NCBI GenBank assembly: GCA_034190875.2
Contig: CM067355.1
Span: 38,116,848-38,180,847, forward strand
Origin: Urechis unicinctus
Lineage: Eukaryota; Annelida; Polychaeta; Xenopneusta; Urechidae
DNA length: 64,000 bases
Reading direction: 5' to 3'
Shown here piece after piece: positions 11,821 through 23,099 of this stretch. The notes beneath the pieces were generated by a model, which was not told the origin of the DNA, ran no database searches, and saw only the letters and a list, made by a program, of their open reading frames with translations. A program made the translations under genes and the position numbers. The stretch's first letter is position 1, and the number at the start of each line of letters is the position of its first letter.

Positions 11821-14800
11821 ATGGCTGGCTCTGCTTTACGGAGGTTAATGGCTGAGTACAAACGTATGCTAAATGATCTCGCAACTGTAGAATCACAGTG
11901 TACAGCTAGATTATATCATTGTAATTTCTACTTGTATAACAATAACAGGAATGGATATAGTGAAAATGTATATGACGACCTATACGGGTTGGCTTGTTGT
12001 GGAGTACAAGTCTGTCTCATACTATTCATGTGGTATTGTTGAATGAACTGATGGAATTACGGTGAAATAACTTCCCCCGGTCGGACGGCGATATACTTAT
12101 AAAGTTATCAGGTTATATACCCATACTATTACTATGCCCATACGTCCTGTAGGGTTTAGAATCAACCAGTGAATGTAGTAGTTTCAGATTGATTTTTAGG
12201 GAGATGTCTCTAGTTATGGTCCGTAATATTAGTGATTAAAAACAGACCGAATGTTTGTCAATATTAAATCTGCAATTTCTTCACCATGTATATTTTAGTG
12301 AATGCTTTGTTCTGATGTTAAAATGATTAAAATGCCATTGATAAATAACTACATAGGAGTTGATTGGCAATAGTTTGTAGCACTATGAATTATTTACTTA
12401 CTAAAGTAAACCAACGTTACACTCAGTGTTATACACAGCGTGCCACCTAAATTAAGATTTGCTTGCTAATTCCATGGATACCTTACTTGAGATTTCAATG
12501 TGATAAAATAATAGTCAGACCACATCTTTAAACCAAACCCCACTGCTAGTCAATGCTCAACACTAACCATGAACATGTTCCTTCTTGTGTTGATAATGTA
12601 TGATTCACTTGTTTTGATCATTCGTGCATTTCTAGCAACATTGAAATGTGTTTGGTTTTTTTGGAGGGATGAAGGTACTGGTTCTAAAACCAATAAACTT
12701 ACCTCCTTACATCTTTGCTTGATCGAACTGACACTACATCTAAACCCCTGGATTTATTTTTTTGTATACTAGCTTTGTAACTTTTTCAGAACTGACCTTG
12801 AATCCACCAGAAGGGATTGTAGCTGGTCCTGTGAACGAAGAGAACTTCTTCGAGTGGGAAGCCTTAATTACGTAAGACCGTCATTTCCTTGATTGACAAT
12901 TAAACTTCACTTCATAGACGGGATCAGAACGAGAGGGCAATCAGTCAAAAAGCCTCATTCTGTAGCCACTTGAATTAACAAACAATGAAAGAGGATATTT
13001 ACATTTCAAAAGCAACCTCATCATTACATTGTATCTTGTTGTATTGAAATAATTGTGCCACATTTTATGCCACTCATATTTGTCATAAACCTCTCCTTCT
13101 TTGTGTAGGGGTCCGGAAGACACCTGTTTTGAAGGTGGTATCTTTGCTGCCAGGCTCACCTTCCCACCAGATTATCCTCTCAGCCCGCCTAAGATGAAGT
13201 TCACTTGTGACCTCTTTCACCCCAATAGTCAGTTGACCTTTCACATTATCATTGTTCCCATGGTAATTTGTGCACTACATCATCAGTTATGAAATCTATA
13301 ATGCTCCTGTGACTTGTGGATTTTTCGTAGAGTAATTTCATTGCCTGACTGTTTACCAATTTGCAGATCCACTTGTTTGTATGATGGTTAATGCTTACAT
13401 TGACACTTGGCAAGATCACACATTTCCTTTGTTTCACATCCTAGTTCAACTGATTTACCTCCAGTCACATAATATAGGCAGACAATGCTATTATACATTC
13501 AATGGTGCTGACAGTGATTGTACTTTTACTGGTTAATATATATTAGTGTGTATCTTTCCATGACACAAAGCTTCTTTTATCTTATCGTTCCATGGACCTA
13601 TATGGTTTTAAAGAGCATGAAGACATTTTGCAGAGTTAACTTTATGTATTGATGTGGTGATTGTGTTGGGGTTCAGTATATTCAGATGGCCGTGTGTGTA
13701 TATCTATACTGCATGCTCCTGGAGATGACCCGATGGGTTACGAATCCAGCGCCGAGCGATGGAGTCCCGTCCAAAGTGTGGAGAAGATTCTCCTCTCTGT
13801 GGTCAGCATGCTGGCTGGTAAGTTACTGAATGCTGGCTGGTAAGTAACTGAATGCTGGCTGGTAAGTAACTGAATGCTGGCTGGTAAGTAACTGAATGCT
13901 GGCTGGTAAGTTACTGAATGCTGGCTGGTAAGTTACTGAATGCTGGCTGGTAAGTTACTGAATGCTGGCTGGTAAGTAACTGAATGCTGGCTGGTAAGTT
14001 ACTGAATGCTGGCTGGAAAGTAACTGAATGCTGGCTGGTAAGTAACTGAATGCTGGCTGGTAAGTTACTGAATGCTGGCTGGTAAGTAACTGAATGCTGG
14101 CTGGTAAGTAACTGAATGCTGGCTGGTAAGTTACTGAATGCTGGCTGGTAAGTAACTGAATGCTGGCTGGTAAGTTACTGAATGCTGGCTGGTAAGTAAC
14201 TGAATGCTGGCTGGTAAGTAACTGAATGCTGGCTGGTAAGTAACTGAATGCTGGCTGGAAAGTGAATGCTGGCTGGTAAGTAACTGAATGCTGGCTGGTA
14301 AGTGCTGAATGCTGGCTGGTAAGTTACTGAATGCTGGCTGGTAAGTTACTGAATGCTGGCTTGTAAGTAACTGAATGCTGGCTTGTAAATAACTGAATGC
14401 TGGCTGGTAAGTAACTGAATGCTGGCTGGTAAGTAACTGAATGCTGGCTGGTATGTAACTGAATGCTGGCTGGTAAGTTACTGAATGTGGCTGGTAATAA
14501 CTGAATGCTGGCTGGTAAGTAAATGAATGCTGGCTGGTAAGTAACTGAATGCTGGCTGGTAAGTAACTGAATGCTGGCTGGTAAGTAACTGAATGCTGGC
14601 TGGTAAGTAACTGAATGCTGGCTGGTGAGTTACTGAATGCTGGCTGGTAAGTAACTGAATGCTGACCTTTGAGTAACTGAATACTGGCCAGTTAGTAACT
14701 GAATACTGACCAGTAAGTTACTGAATGATGGCCAGTGAGTTACTGAATGCTGACCAGTAACTTACTGAATGTTAGCCATGATGTTACTGATTGCTGGCCA

Positions 14801-15370
14801 GTAATATACTGATTGCTGGCCTGTAAGTTACTGAATGCTGACCTTTGAGTTACTGAATGCTGGCCATTGAGTAACTGAATACTGGCCATTAAGTAACTGA
14901 ATACTGGCCATTAAGTAACTGAATTCTGGCCAATAAATTACCAAAAAATTACTGAATGCAGGTTGGTAAGTTACTGAGGTAAGCCATTCAATAAGTTACT
15001 GAATGCAGGTTGGTAAGTTACTAGGGTAAGCCATTAAATGCTAGCTGGTTAGATTCCCAAATGCTAACTGGTAAATTACTGCCCTTTACATCACGTCTTC
15101 TAGAATTGTCATGGTGATTGTTATCTAGACAGAATACAGATGTTTGAGTTAGATCATATTGACAATTTGGTTGTTGTAACTGATCTTATTCACATCTTGA
15201 ACATAGTAAATACCTTCTATGTTGGTCACTGGACTACGTTTGTTTGTCTGCCTCCAGAACCCAATGACCAGAGTGCGGCCAATGTCGACGCAGCAAAAAC
15301 TTGGAGGGAGGACAGGTCAAAGTTCAATGAAATTGCTCACCGCACAGTCAGAAAATCCCTTGGATTGTAA
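11821..15370 (+). CDS. UBE2G2: Ubiquitin-conjugating enzyme E2 G2
   Basis: E2 of endoplasmic-reticulum-associated degradation: takes ubiquitin from E1 onto a cysteine and, with E3s such as gp78 in mammals, builds K48 chains. Five coding exons: 11821-11863, 12790-12871, 13109-13227, 13677-13817, 15258-15370, total 498 nt, 165 residues plus stop, exactly the human length. All borders are AG/GT with matching phases. Starts [14 protein letters not shown]; contains [35 protein letters not shown], and the catalytic-cysteine segment [15 protein letters not shown], followed by the acidic loop typical of G2/R1-type E2s and a C-terminal KSLGL. Exon 4 ends inside MLA(E) at a donor that has expanded into a tandem array. 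The gene looks intact. Confidence 0.97.
13803..14655 (+). repeat. 22-bp minisatellite of 5' splice sites in UBE2G2 intron 4
   Basis: About 38 head-to-tail copies of a 22-bp unit, CTGGCTGGTAAGTAACTGAA plus TG, starting with the real exon 4 donor (CTGGCTG|GTAAGT). Nearly every unit carries a consensus GGTAAG(T) donor. Variants alternate GTAAGTAACT and GTAAGTTACT. Confidence 0.97.
14656..15075 (+). repeat. Degenerate tail of the UBE2G2 splice-site array
   Basis: Decayed copies of the same unit (CTGAATGCTGGCCAGTAAGT variants, then ACTGAATGCAGGTTGGTAAG) extend the array towards exon 5. Divergence rises away from the exon, as expected of an old array edge. Confidence 0.85.
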
Positions 15371-15717
15371 ACCTGTAATCTTATCAGTTTCACTGTCATC
15401 ATATTCATCACTCATTATGATTGTTGAGTCTGTTGTAATGGTTGAATGGACCATACAATCATGGCAATTGCAATTTAACAAATTTCATAAAAAAAAATCA
15501 GCAAACTTGGCGCGAGTAGTATTACATGAAGGATAGTAAGGGTCATTTGGTTCCCAGGGAGTGTTCCTTGTTTCATGTGCCACAATCTCTCATTTGGTTA
15601 CTGCCGTAGTTGTTAATTAAAACCCTGCTTCTGAGAAATGACCCACATTTAATCTTGTTAACTGATTGTAAATTCGCTTTTGTTGAAAGGTAAATTTGGC
15701 TTGTTTGCATAAATAAA
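15371..15717 (+). other. UBE2G2: UBE2G2 3' UTR with candidate poly(A) signal
   Basis: Noncoding AT-rich sequence after the stop. AATAAA at 15712-15717 is the first good polyadenylation signal I see. The true cleavage site is unknown. Confidence 0.5.
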
Positions 15718-16380
15718 TGATGGTACATTTGAATCACCATGAAATCGTCTTCAACAATCTCAATACTTCTGTGGGTTACATGTCAGTATAGCCACAGGTA
15801 AACATTCATTTGTGGACAATGTCCTTCTATTGTACATTATTGTATTTCTTGATTGCTAGAATGAGTAAGATTTTATGTAACTTTCCTGATGTACAGTCAG
15901 AACATTGTAGGGTAAGAAGTTGGTCTGGGTATAAACGGAGGCTTCATTATTAGAACCCACTTATTATGGTCCTAAAAGAAACAAAGATCTGATGTTCTGT
16001 TTACTTTTTTACGAATTAATGTGGTTTCAACAAGGAACATTATATATCCACTACAAGGGTAATCAAATGTTGCAGCCAATTGAAACAATCCGAGTTCCCA
16101 CACCAGAGGTCAAGTTATAGATATAGGAATACAAAAACCAGTGGCCCTATGTACGACGCAATCTGAAGTTTCTCAAGGCCTTCTGATATTAGAAAAGGAC
16201 TATTTGTCTATTTGAACCCGGTTACAAACTTGAAAGACTGCATCCTAGGCGCTATAGGCACCATCCCTGCCGGCCGACCAATTCAACATCCCTGTGGGAC
16301 AGTGTCATGTGTACCAATGTCGACTATTTATTGGAGTGCAAATGGTGTGATGAGCCCAACTGGGATATCAGAAGATGCGG
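15718..16380. other. Intergenic stretch with one cysteine-rich open patch
   Basis: No gene that I can support. On the plus strand about 16215-16380 reads without a stop as a Cys-rich patch (CTNVDYLLECKWCDEPNWD, then RRCG before a GTAAAT). It could be an exon of an unknown small secreted protein or chance. Confidence 0.3.
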
Positions 16381-16692
16381 GGTAAATAGAAATATTGTCT
16401 TTCACTCACCACATCATTGCTGTGGAATCCTGTAAAGCATGCGTGACGGGAACTGGGGTCGGTTTCGGCGGGCACGGTAGGAGTGCAGGCGCGAGAATGC
16501 TGTGAATTTGTGGGTTGTTCTGAAATGCAGGGTCCATGTTGAGATAATGGAGAAAGCCACGTGACATCTTGTGAAGGGGCAAAGCTTTCAACAGAGCAAT
16601 GAAATCATGTGATCTAGGTCATGTCGCATCCATGCATTTGGCGGGAGATAGTCCGTCATCACCATCCCTGATACAGAGGCTTCAATAGGGCT

Positions 16693-16732
16693 AGCGTGGG
16701 TTGGGTAGGTTTGGTTGGGTAGGTTGGGTAGG
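16693..16732 (+). repeat. GGTTGGGTAGG repeat
   Basis: Three to four irregular copies of GGTTGGGTAGG, with G runs that could form a G-quadruplex, just upstream of the ORF at 16766. Confidence 0.7.
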
Positions 16733-16765
16733 ACGATATAGAGCCAAGGCCTTGCGAAGAATACT

Positions 16766-17455
16766 ATGCCAACCGCAGAACACCTCTCCGAAGAAGTGGT
16801 GCAAGCCCTACATGCAGACAAGGGAAGAATCTCCTTTGCTGCCGCGAAAAAGAAGTATGGCATTGGGTCCACTAGACTATCGTGAATATGGGCAACAGAG
16901 GGGCCAGCCATCTCTATAGAGGACTCCAATCCAACCAAGGCTTCCACAGACAACGAAGACGGTGGAAGCCAACAGATTGCCCGTCTTCCTGGAAACCAGG
17001 TGGACAACGTACTGGCAAGGCAACAGATCGCCAGTTTTCCACCTATGGGGTATACCACACCTACCTTGGCCCTAGGCGTTCCTAGTGTGTACGCCTTCTA
17101 CCAGGCTATTTCCCATATGGCCGAAAAAATCGATACGATTGGCAACAAACTAGACGATTTGGTGGAGGCCGAAAAAATCGATACACTTGGAGACGATTTG
17201 GTGGAGGCCGAAAAAATCGATACACATGGCAACAAACTAGACGATTTGGTGGAAAAGGAAGAAGAAGAGGTGGAGGAAGAGGCTGCCAGCATCCAAAGCT
17301 GGGTGTATGGGGGCATTGCAATCCTCCTTGGTTGGTTGGTTGGGAAGTATACGAGTACAGACCCCGATGCAAAATGGGCACATCCTCGTACCACACCCGT
17401 AGTGGAAAAACGGCACAAGGCGAACCCTAGGGACGACCCTTTCTATATGGAGTAG
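16766..17455 (+). pseudogene. Orphan ORF: HTH-like start, coiled-coil repeat, membrane helix
   Basis: A 230-codon frame from ATG 16766 to TAG 17455, broken by one in-frame TGA at 16883-16885 (codon 40). Before the stop, EEVVQALHADKGRISFAAAK and then KKYGIGSTRLS resemble the pipsqueak-type helix-turn-helix found in some transposases. After it come a low-complexity linker, three copies of a heptad-like unit (EKIDTIGNKLDDLVE and variants), an acidic stretch, one hydrophobic helix (WVYGGIAILLGWLVGKY) and a charged tail. It has no introns and a GC content above its surroundings. The architecture suggests a mobile-element or virus-derived accessory protein, but I do not recognise the family. If ATG codons after the TGA are used, a protein with coil and membrane helix remains possible. 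Confidence 0.5.
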
Positions 17456-17535
17456 AAGAAGCCCTGTTGCCCCGCGAGGGCCTGGTTGGAGGGCCTGGGA
17501 GGCCTAGGGCTGTCAGTGATTTTTTTTTTTCAAAT

Positions 17536-18093
17536 TCATTGTATCTCGTTGAAATTATACATGAAGATAGGTATACTCATGAGGATTCTAAAAAGGTATG
17601 TTTCATTTTTTTAAGTCAATTATAAAAAAAGTTATTGAGGTTTCAAATTTCATGGTATTGCTCGGTTTTCTGCCAGAATTGTACGGTAAGGGATAACAGC
17701 CGCTTTATATGTCTTATATTTAAAATATGATAGTGAAATTATACCACAAGAAATGTATAATCTAGAGGCTTCTTATGAGCTATGTTTCATTTTTTTAAGT
17801 CAATAAGTAAAAAAGTTATTGAGGTTTCAAATTTCATGGTATTTCTCGGTTTTGTGCCAGAATTGTACGGTAAGGGATAACAGCCGCTTTATATGTCTTA
17901 TATTTAAAATATGATAGTGAAATTATACCACAAGAAATGTATAATCTAGAGGCTTCTTATGAGCTATGTTTCATTTTTTTAAGTCAATTAGTAAAAAAGT
18001 TATTGAGGTTTAAATTTCATGGTATTTCTCGGTTTTGTGCCAGAATTGTACAGTAAGGGATAACAGCCGCTTTATATGTCTTATATTTAAAAT
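17536..18093 (+). repeat. 183-bp tandem repeat, three copies
   Basis: Copies start near 17536 (divergent at its left end), 17728 and 17911. Each ends with GGGATAACAGCCGCTTTATA and TGTCTTATATTTAAAAT. The array begins about 80 bp after the orphan ORF and may be part of the same element. Confidence 0.9.
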
Positions 18094-18770
18094 AATATGC
18101 CAGGCATCGTGTATACTGGCGTGTCCTACGTGTTCAAATGGGGGTGTCTCCGAGGGGTTGTAGACACGGGCGGGCGGACTGGTGTTGTCCTGTTGACTGT
18201 CCGAAACGTAGTCTGTTGGAATATGGTTGCTGTCTGGGTGGATATATGGGGGTGTGGGACCCACTTCGACTATTCTTTTTCACCAAGAAGCCCGTGTCCG
18301 GAATCGTCCTCCCTGTTCCAGGACTATCATTACCTATACTACTGTCCGCAAATCCCGAGAAAAAACCGACTGTGTCCACGTGGATTGAACAAATCTTGGT
18401 CCATGGTTGATCCGGCTCTGACGGGTTCCAATGTACAGCTACAACGATCACGCTCCGCTGTCTATTACACTGTCTGGCGGCATGACATAGCAAAAGTATG
18501 TTTTTCTAAATAAATGATTTATTGTTTGCTGGCACCAAAAATGACAATTGTCTCCTGGTCACTCATATCCGCCCAAATTGAATCAAGATTTGATGACTGG
18601 GCTACGAATTCAACTAGCTTTGTGACCTCTGACGACAGATTGTATGTTATCATAAATGTGTCTGTGTTACTGTATTTGGGTTGTATAATCCCTCAATGGC
18701 GACCACTCGCATGGGATTTCAATGAGGTAATACTACGTGAGATCAGCCGGTTACCACTTGTCCAGATGTC
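18094..18770. other. Open but unassigned stretch after the 183-bp repeat
   Basis: 18097-18513 is open in one or two frames on both strands, and 18514-18770 is open on the plus strand, but none has a motif I recognise. The higher GC content of 18100-18450 resembles the orphan ORF region, so it may belong to the same mobile element. Confidence 0.3.
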
Positions 18771-18774
18771 TTCT

Positions 18775-18855
18775 CGTGGATTACGGGGATTACATGGATT
18801 ACGTGGATTGCGGGGATTACGTGGATTACGTGGATTACGGGGATTACGTAGACTG
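18775..18855 (+). repeat. 9-bp minisatellite GGATTACGT
   Basis: About nine copies of GGATTACGT/GGATTACGG in tandem; translations read as LRG or VDY repeats. Confidence 0.9.
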
Positions 18856-19664
18856 TCACCCACATGCTTACTCTTTAAATCTTGAATTGAAATGTGTAAT
18901 TGTTGAGGTAGATTTCGACCAGGTCGATTTTGGGCAGTCAGTGGATCGTGAAATTAGTTCTACCTGGCTGATCAGATAGACCTGTTGTTATTTACGAGTT
19001 CAAGAAACCGGATTTTACCTGACAATAGAAGAACAATAGTTTATTCCAAAGTATCTTAAGATAATTTTGCGTCAATCGTTTCTAGCTTCCAACAACAGAT
19101 GATTAAATATCTGGTCGGTTAACGTAATGAATGAATGATTCCCCACCGCTGAGGATAGTTCACAAGGTTCGACGGTCGAAAGATAGCATGAAAATCACTA
19201 TCAGTAAATATACGAAAAGTATGAAATTCAATCATAAGTTCATTGTTTGGAACATGAAATTCATTAAATGCAACATCATCCAAGATAGCACAACCCTGGT
19301 GGGCCACCGGCGGCTGGGCCTTCGGCCCGCCAGTAGCAGCCACCGATGGCCCACCGGTGGCGTGACCAGCTGATAGCCGTCGGCCAGCCGTCGGCAAGCC
19401 GCTCATAGTGGCAAGCCGTCGGGCCGACAGCAACTCACCGATAACTCATCGATAACTCATCAAGTATTTAAAAATGCCTCAAACTAATGTACAAAGAAGA
19501 ACAGCATCACCATATTTTAATTAGTATATTAAGAAAACTAAATTTCTTCCTCAGAAGACAAATCGTTATAATCAATAAGTGCAGCGAGCCTTGTCATCTG
19601 TAGCTCTTCATTCAGTTCTTTTTCTGAAATCAAGTAGACATGAAGATTTTTATTAACAATAATT

Positions 19665-19783
<119 letters not shown>

Positions 19784-19794
19784 CACCCTCCGCT

Positions 19795-20000
19795 CCCCTC
19801 TTACCTCCCTCCCAAACCCTACGCTGCCCTTCCCAACCCGAGGCTACCCTACCCTACCCGACCCGACGCTGCCCATCGCTACCCGACCCGACCCTACCCG
19901 ACCCGACTACCATACCCGACCGACCCTACGGTGCCCTACCCGACCCGGCCCGATGCTACCTAACGCTGCCCACCGCTACTCTTCCCTACCCGACGCTACC
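19795..20000 (+). repeat. CCCGACCC/CCCTACCC-rich tract
   Basis: Irregular pyrimidine-rich repeats of TACCCGACCC and CGCTGCCC immediately after the (AT)n tract. Confidence 0.8.
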
Positions 20001-20713
20001 ATACCCAAGCGCAACCACCGTATGCCACGCTTGGGACGCCACGCTCTGGAGTCTGGTCGCTTGTGACGGGCGAGCTAGGGGCTAGGCATGGTGCGTCGGC
20101 AATGAGAGTAGTTAAGCTATTCGAGGGTCAACATTCCTTGTTAAAATGGAAATTTATATTGATGATGGGTAAACTCAACGTTATTGTACATAAGTGAATA
20201 ACAGTATTAATCTTAAAACTTGGGTACGAGTTGGTCTGGGTACGAGTTGACCCTAACTCCTTAAATCCAACTCGGGTAAATTTCATGAAAAAAACATTCA
20301 AATACAAAGAAATGCGATGAATACTAGTTGTTTTCATATCCCATGTATAATCTTAATACGTATTTGAAATGGATTAAGGTACCTGCAACTCACCTAACGC
20401 AGTAGAAGTGATGAAAACTGAGCGATTTTTACGAATTTCAAAATAACCGCCAACATTCAGCGACTGAACTAAGGTTAAGGTCGTTACTAATTGTAAAGAT
20501 GCAGCTAAATGGCGCGATGGCAGACATCCAGCCGAAGACGAGCCACCTTGGGCCGCCGGTGGACCGTCAACTGGGGACGGCCGGCGGCCCAACGGTGGCT
20601 GGTCATCGGCTAAAGCCGACGACGAGCCACCGTTGGGCCGTTGTGGCCCGTCAGCTGGGAACTGCCGACGGTAGCCACCAGCGGGCCGCTGGCGTTGTGT
20701 TATCTGGGATAAT

Positions 20714-21537
20714 TCAACATTCAACATCACCTATAACATAGAATCACCGCCTCACGAGATATACGCCTAACGCATCTCGACCCCTTCAGAGGCCTCGTCC
20801 ATGATGGAGTAGTCTGCTTGGTGAAATTGACATGGATACCATACACGTCAAAATGAACTCCATCTGTCGCGTCAAGCTTGAGACTAAGCCAAAACTCGAT
20901 TTACCATAGCATCCGAATTACTTTAACAGAAACACTCGAAATCGTACTCAATCAAATGAATATTCATAGCCAAAATGGCTTCAAAAATTGTGCGACTATA
21001 TAATACTTCAATCAATATACAACTCAAAGCACGATACGAAATAGTTATTTATGTCATAAATGTGTTAATCACTACCATGAAAATACATATTTATATATCC
21101 TAACACCAACAACAATCAACCTTCAAGCCATGGCATTCCAGCGTTCTTCCACGTCACCGTCACCGTCGCCTTGCCCCCCCAGCCCCCACACCCCTGTTCA
21201 CTTCAGCTGGAACCAAAACCAACCCGATAACTCCATCCCAGTTTCTGTAGAGGTTGAGTGGAGGCTCTGTCAGCAACCGCTCAAGTGTTATAAAGGCACC
21301 CGCAAGGTCACAGCTAGGTGTATATATCATTCTGTTTTATTTCTCTTATCACGAAAATCAATACCTTTTTAACATTCACATTATATACATATAGTGTTTT
21401 GGTTTGGGTTTGTTTGTGGTCATTTACTTTGCTATTTCCGGGTGATTATGACTTGATTATTTTTGCACAAATAATCATTTATATATGTAAAAGAATACTC
21501 TGAACCGACAATTTAAATTAGCCAGTTAATTCAAACA
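20714..21537. other. Intergenic, one exon-like ORF
   Basis: AT-rich. The plus-strand ATG at 21130 opens a Ser/Pro-rich stretch (SSTSPSPSPCPPSPHTPVHF) followed by a more protein-like segment ending KCYKGTRKVTAR at a GTGTAT. It could be a first exon, but no partner exon is evident. Confidence 0.3.
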
Positions 21538-21912
21538 CAGGGCTCTCGCTAGCCAAAAATTATCAAGGGTCCAGGACCCTCAAGTTAAAATTCCCAAGGG
21601 TCCCCAACACATTCCCAGGCTCCACAAGAAACACTAGCGTCCAAATAGATGTTTATTGATAACTGAGCACAACACCACAAACGCATATGTACAAACAATG
21701 CATGGATATTAATTCACTACCTTCTTCGTTTATCAGCAATTAAGTTCATAGCTGCTTTCTGACAATCAAATTCCTGAACAGATGGACCCTCAATCTTGAT
21801 GCGCATCAGTACCTCCAGCACTCTTTCTGACAACGATACACGTTTGCGAGATTTTTAGACATTTCGGGTTGAAAACCCTCGCTCACAGGAAACTGACAAC
21901 ACAGGGCTCATA
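21538..21912 (-). mobile_element. hAT transposon 3' relic with dimerisation-domain fragment
   Basis: The minus strand from about 21905 to the stop at 21717-21719 reads LSVSCERGFSTRNV, an internal stop, then LEVLMRIKIEGPSVQEF, typical of the C-terminal dimerisation domain of hAT transposases (ZNF862/KIAA1586-like group). The plus-strand left border CAGGGCTCTCGCTAGCC has the CAGGG start expected of a hAT end. The internal stop and missing remainder mark it as dead. Confidence 0.75.
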
Positions 21913-23099
21913 GATAGTTACTGGGCTAACTCAGAGAAGTCTTGGAAGAGGGTCTGTGTGGAAAAGGTAGTCAGGACTTGATGGAAGGGACGGCTGACAA
22001 AAGGATTCAGGAACTTTGTCAGTTCGGTCTTAGCGAGATTCCAAACCTCTCTAGGGTTACATGGTGCTACCGCCTGACAGGGGGTTATAGCACAGCTGTG
22101 TTTAGCCTCTCTACCCAACACCAGCACTGCAGAAAATACAAATCATAACGTTTAGCAATCATATCTACCCAACACCAGCACTGCAGAAAATACATATCAT
22201 AACGTTTAGCAATCATATCTTTTATAACTATCATATGTCTAATTTGCGATGGGGAGACATCAACATAATTTGTATGTGGTGTTACCTGTGTGCTCTGGGT
22301 TACGGTCTCATTAAACAATGAACCATGAGACGGGTTTAATTGGACAACTTCAAATACATAGTACAAACAGGATAGCTAGCTCAGCCCCGATGGCACCGTG
22401 ACACCGCCTTGACACCAAAGAGCTTGAAGCATCGCTAAGAGGGCTCATTCCCGACAAACTGCGTAAATCTGCCACCTGTGTGCCAGCGCGTAGTTTGTCA
22501 TAACGTCTATCCCCAAAACCGCCTGGAAAGCTGTAGGCGCGGTCATCCTGACTAATAAAATGGCCCAATTACTTCAACATACACAATAGTCCACATATGT
22601 TGATTTGCAGGAAGCGTGGGCGTGCTAGAAATGCTACAAACGCCCACCCCATAAGTCAATTAGATCCCTGCCATTACTATAACCTGCCATGAACCTACCC
22701 TGATTCCCATCGCTAACCCAGCCAGGTCCTTCGTCATACCTGGTCTTAAACGCAACTTTGTCCCCACATTCTTAATTGTAAACATTTGTATTTCTTTTCC
22801 AACATTGCTCATGTAATTGCTTTATAATTAGTCGAATTTTACCCCAGCCCAGGAGGAACCAACTTACACGTCCGTATTTGACGTTAAACCCATTCTTGCC
22901 TCCCCTCCCGAAATCATTGTCATTTCTACACACGTAAATCAAAGCATAAGCGTAAGGGTGACGCACGATAATATGACAATAGCGCGAATATGGACTAGTT
23001 TGATTGTTAATGCGTTACCATGACAACTTAAATAAGCAGTATTGTGAGTTTATCGTATTGTGCAAGTCCTGGCATCAGCGCGGACAGCCATCGAACATC
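21913..23099. other. Intergenic with a short duplication
   Basis: No gene seen. A unit of about 55 bp containing CTACCCAACACCAGCACTGC and CATAACGTTTAGCAATCAT is duplicated at about 22108-22218. Confidence 0.6.
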
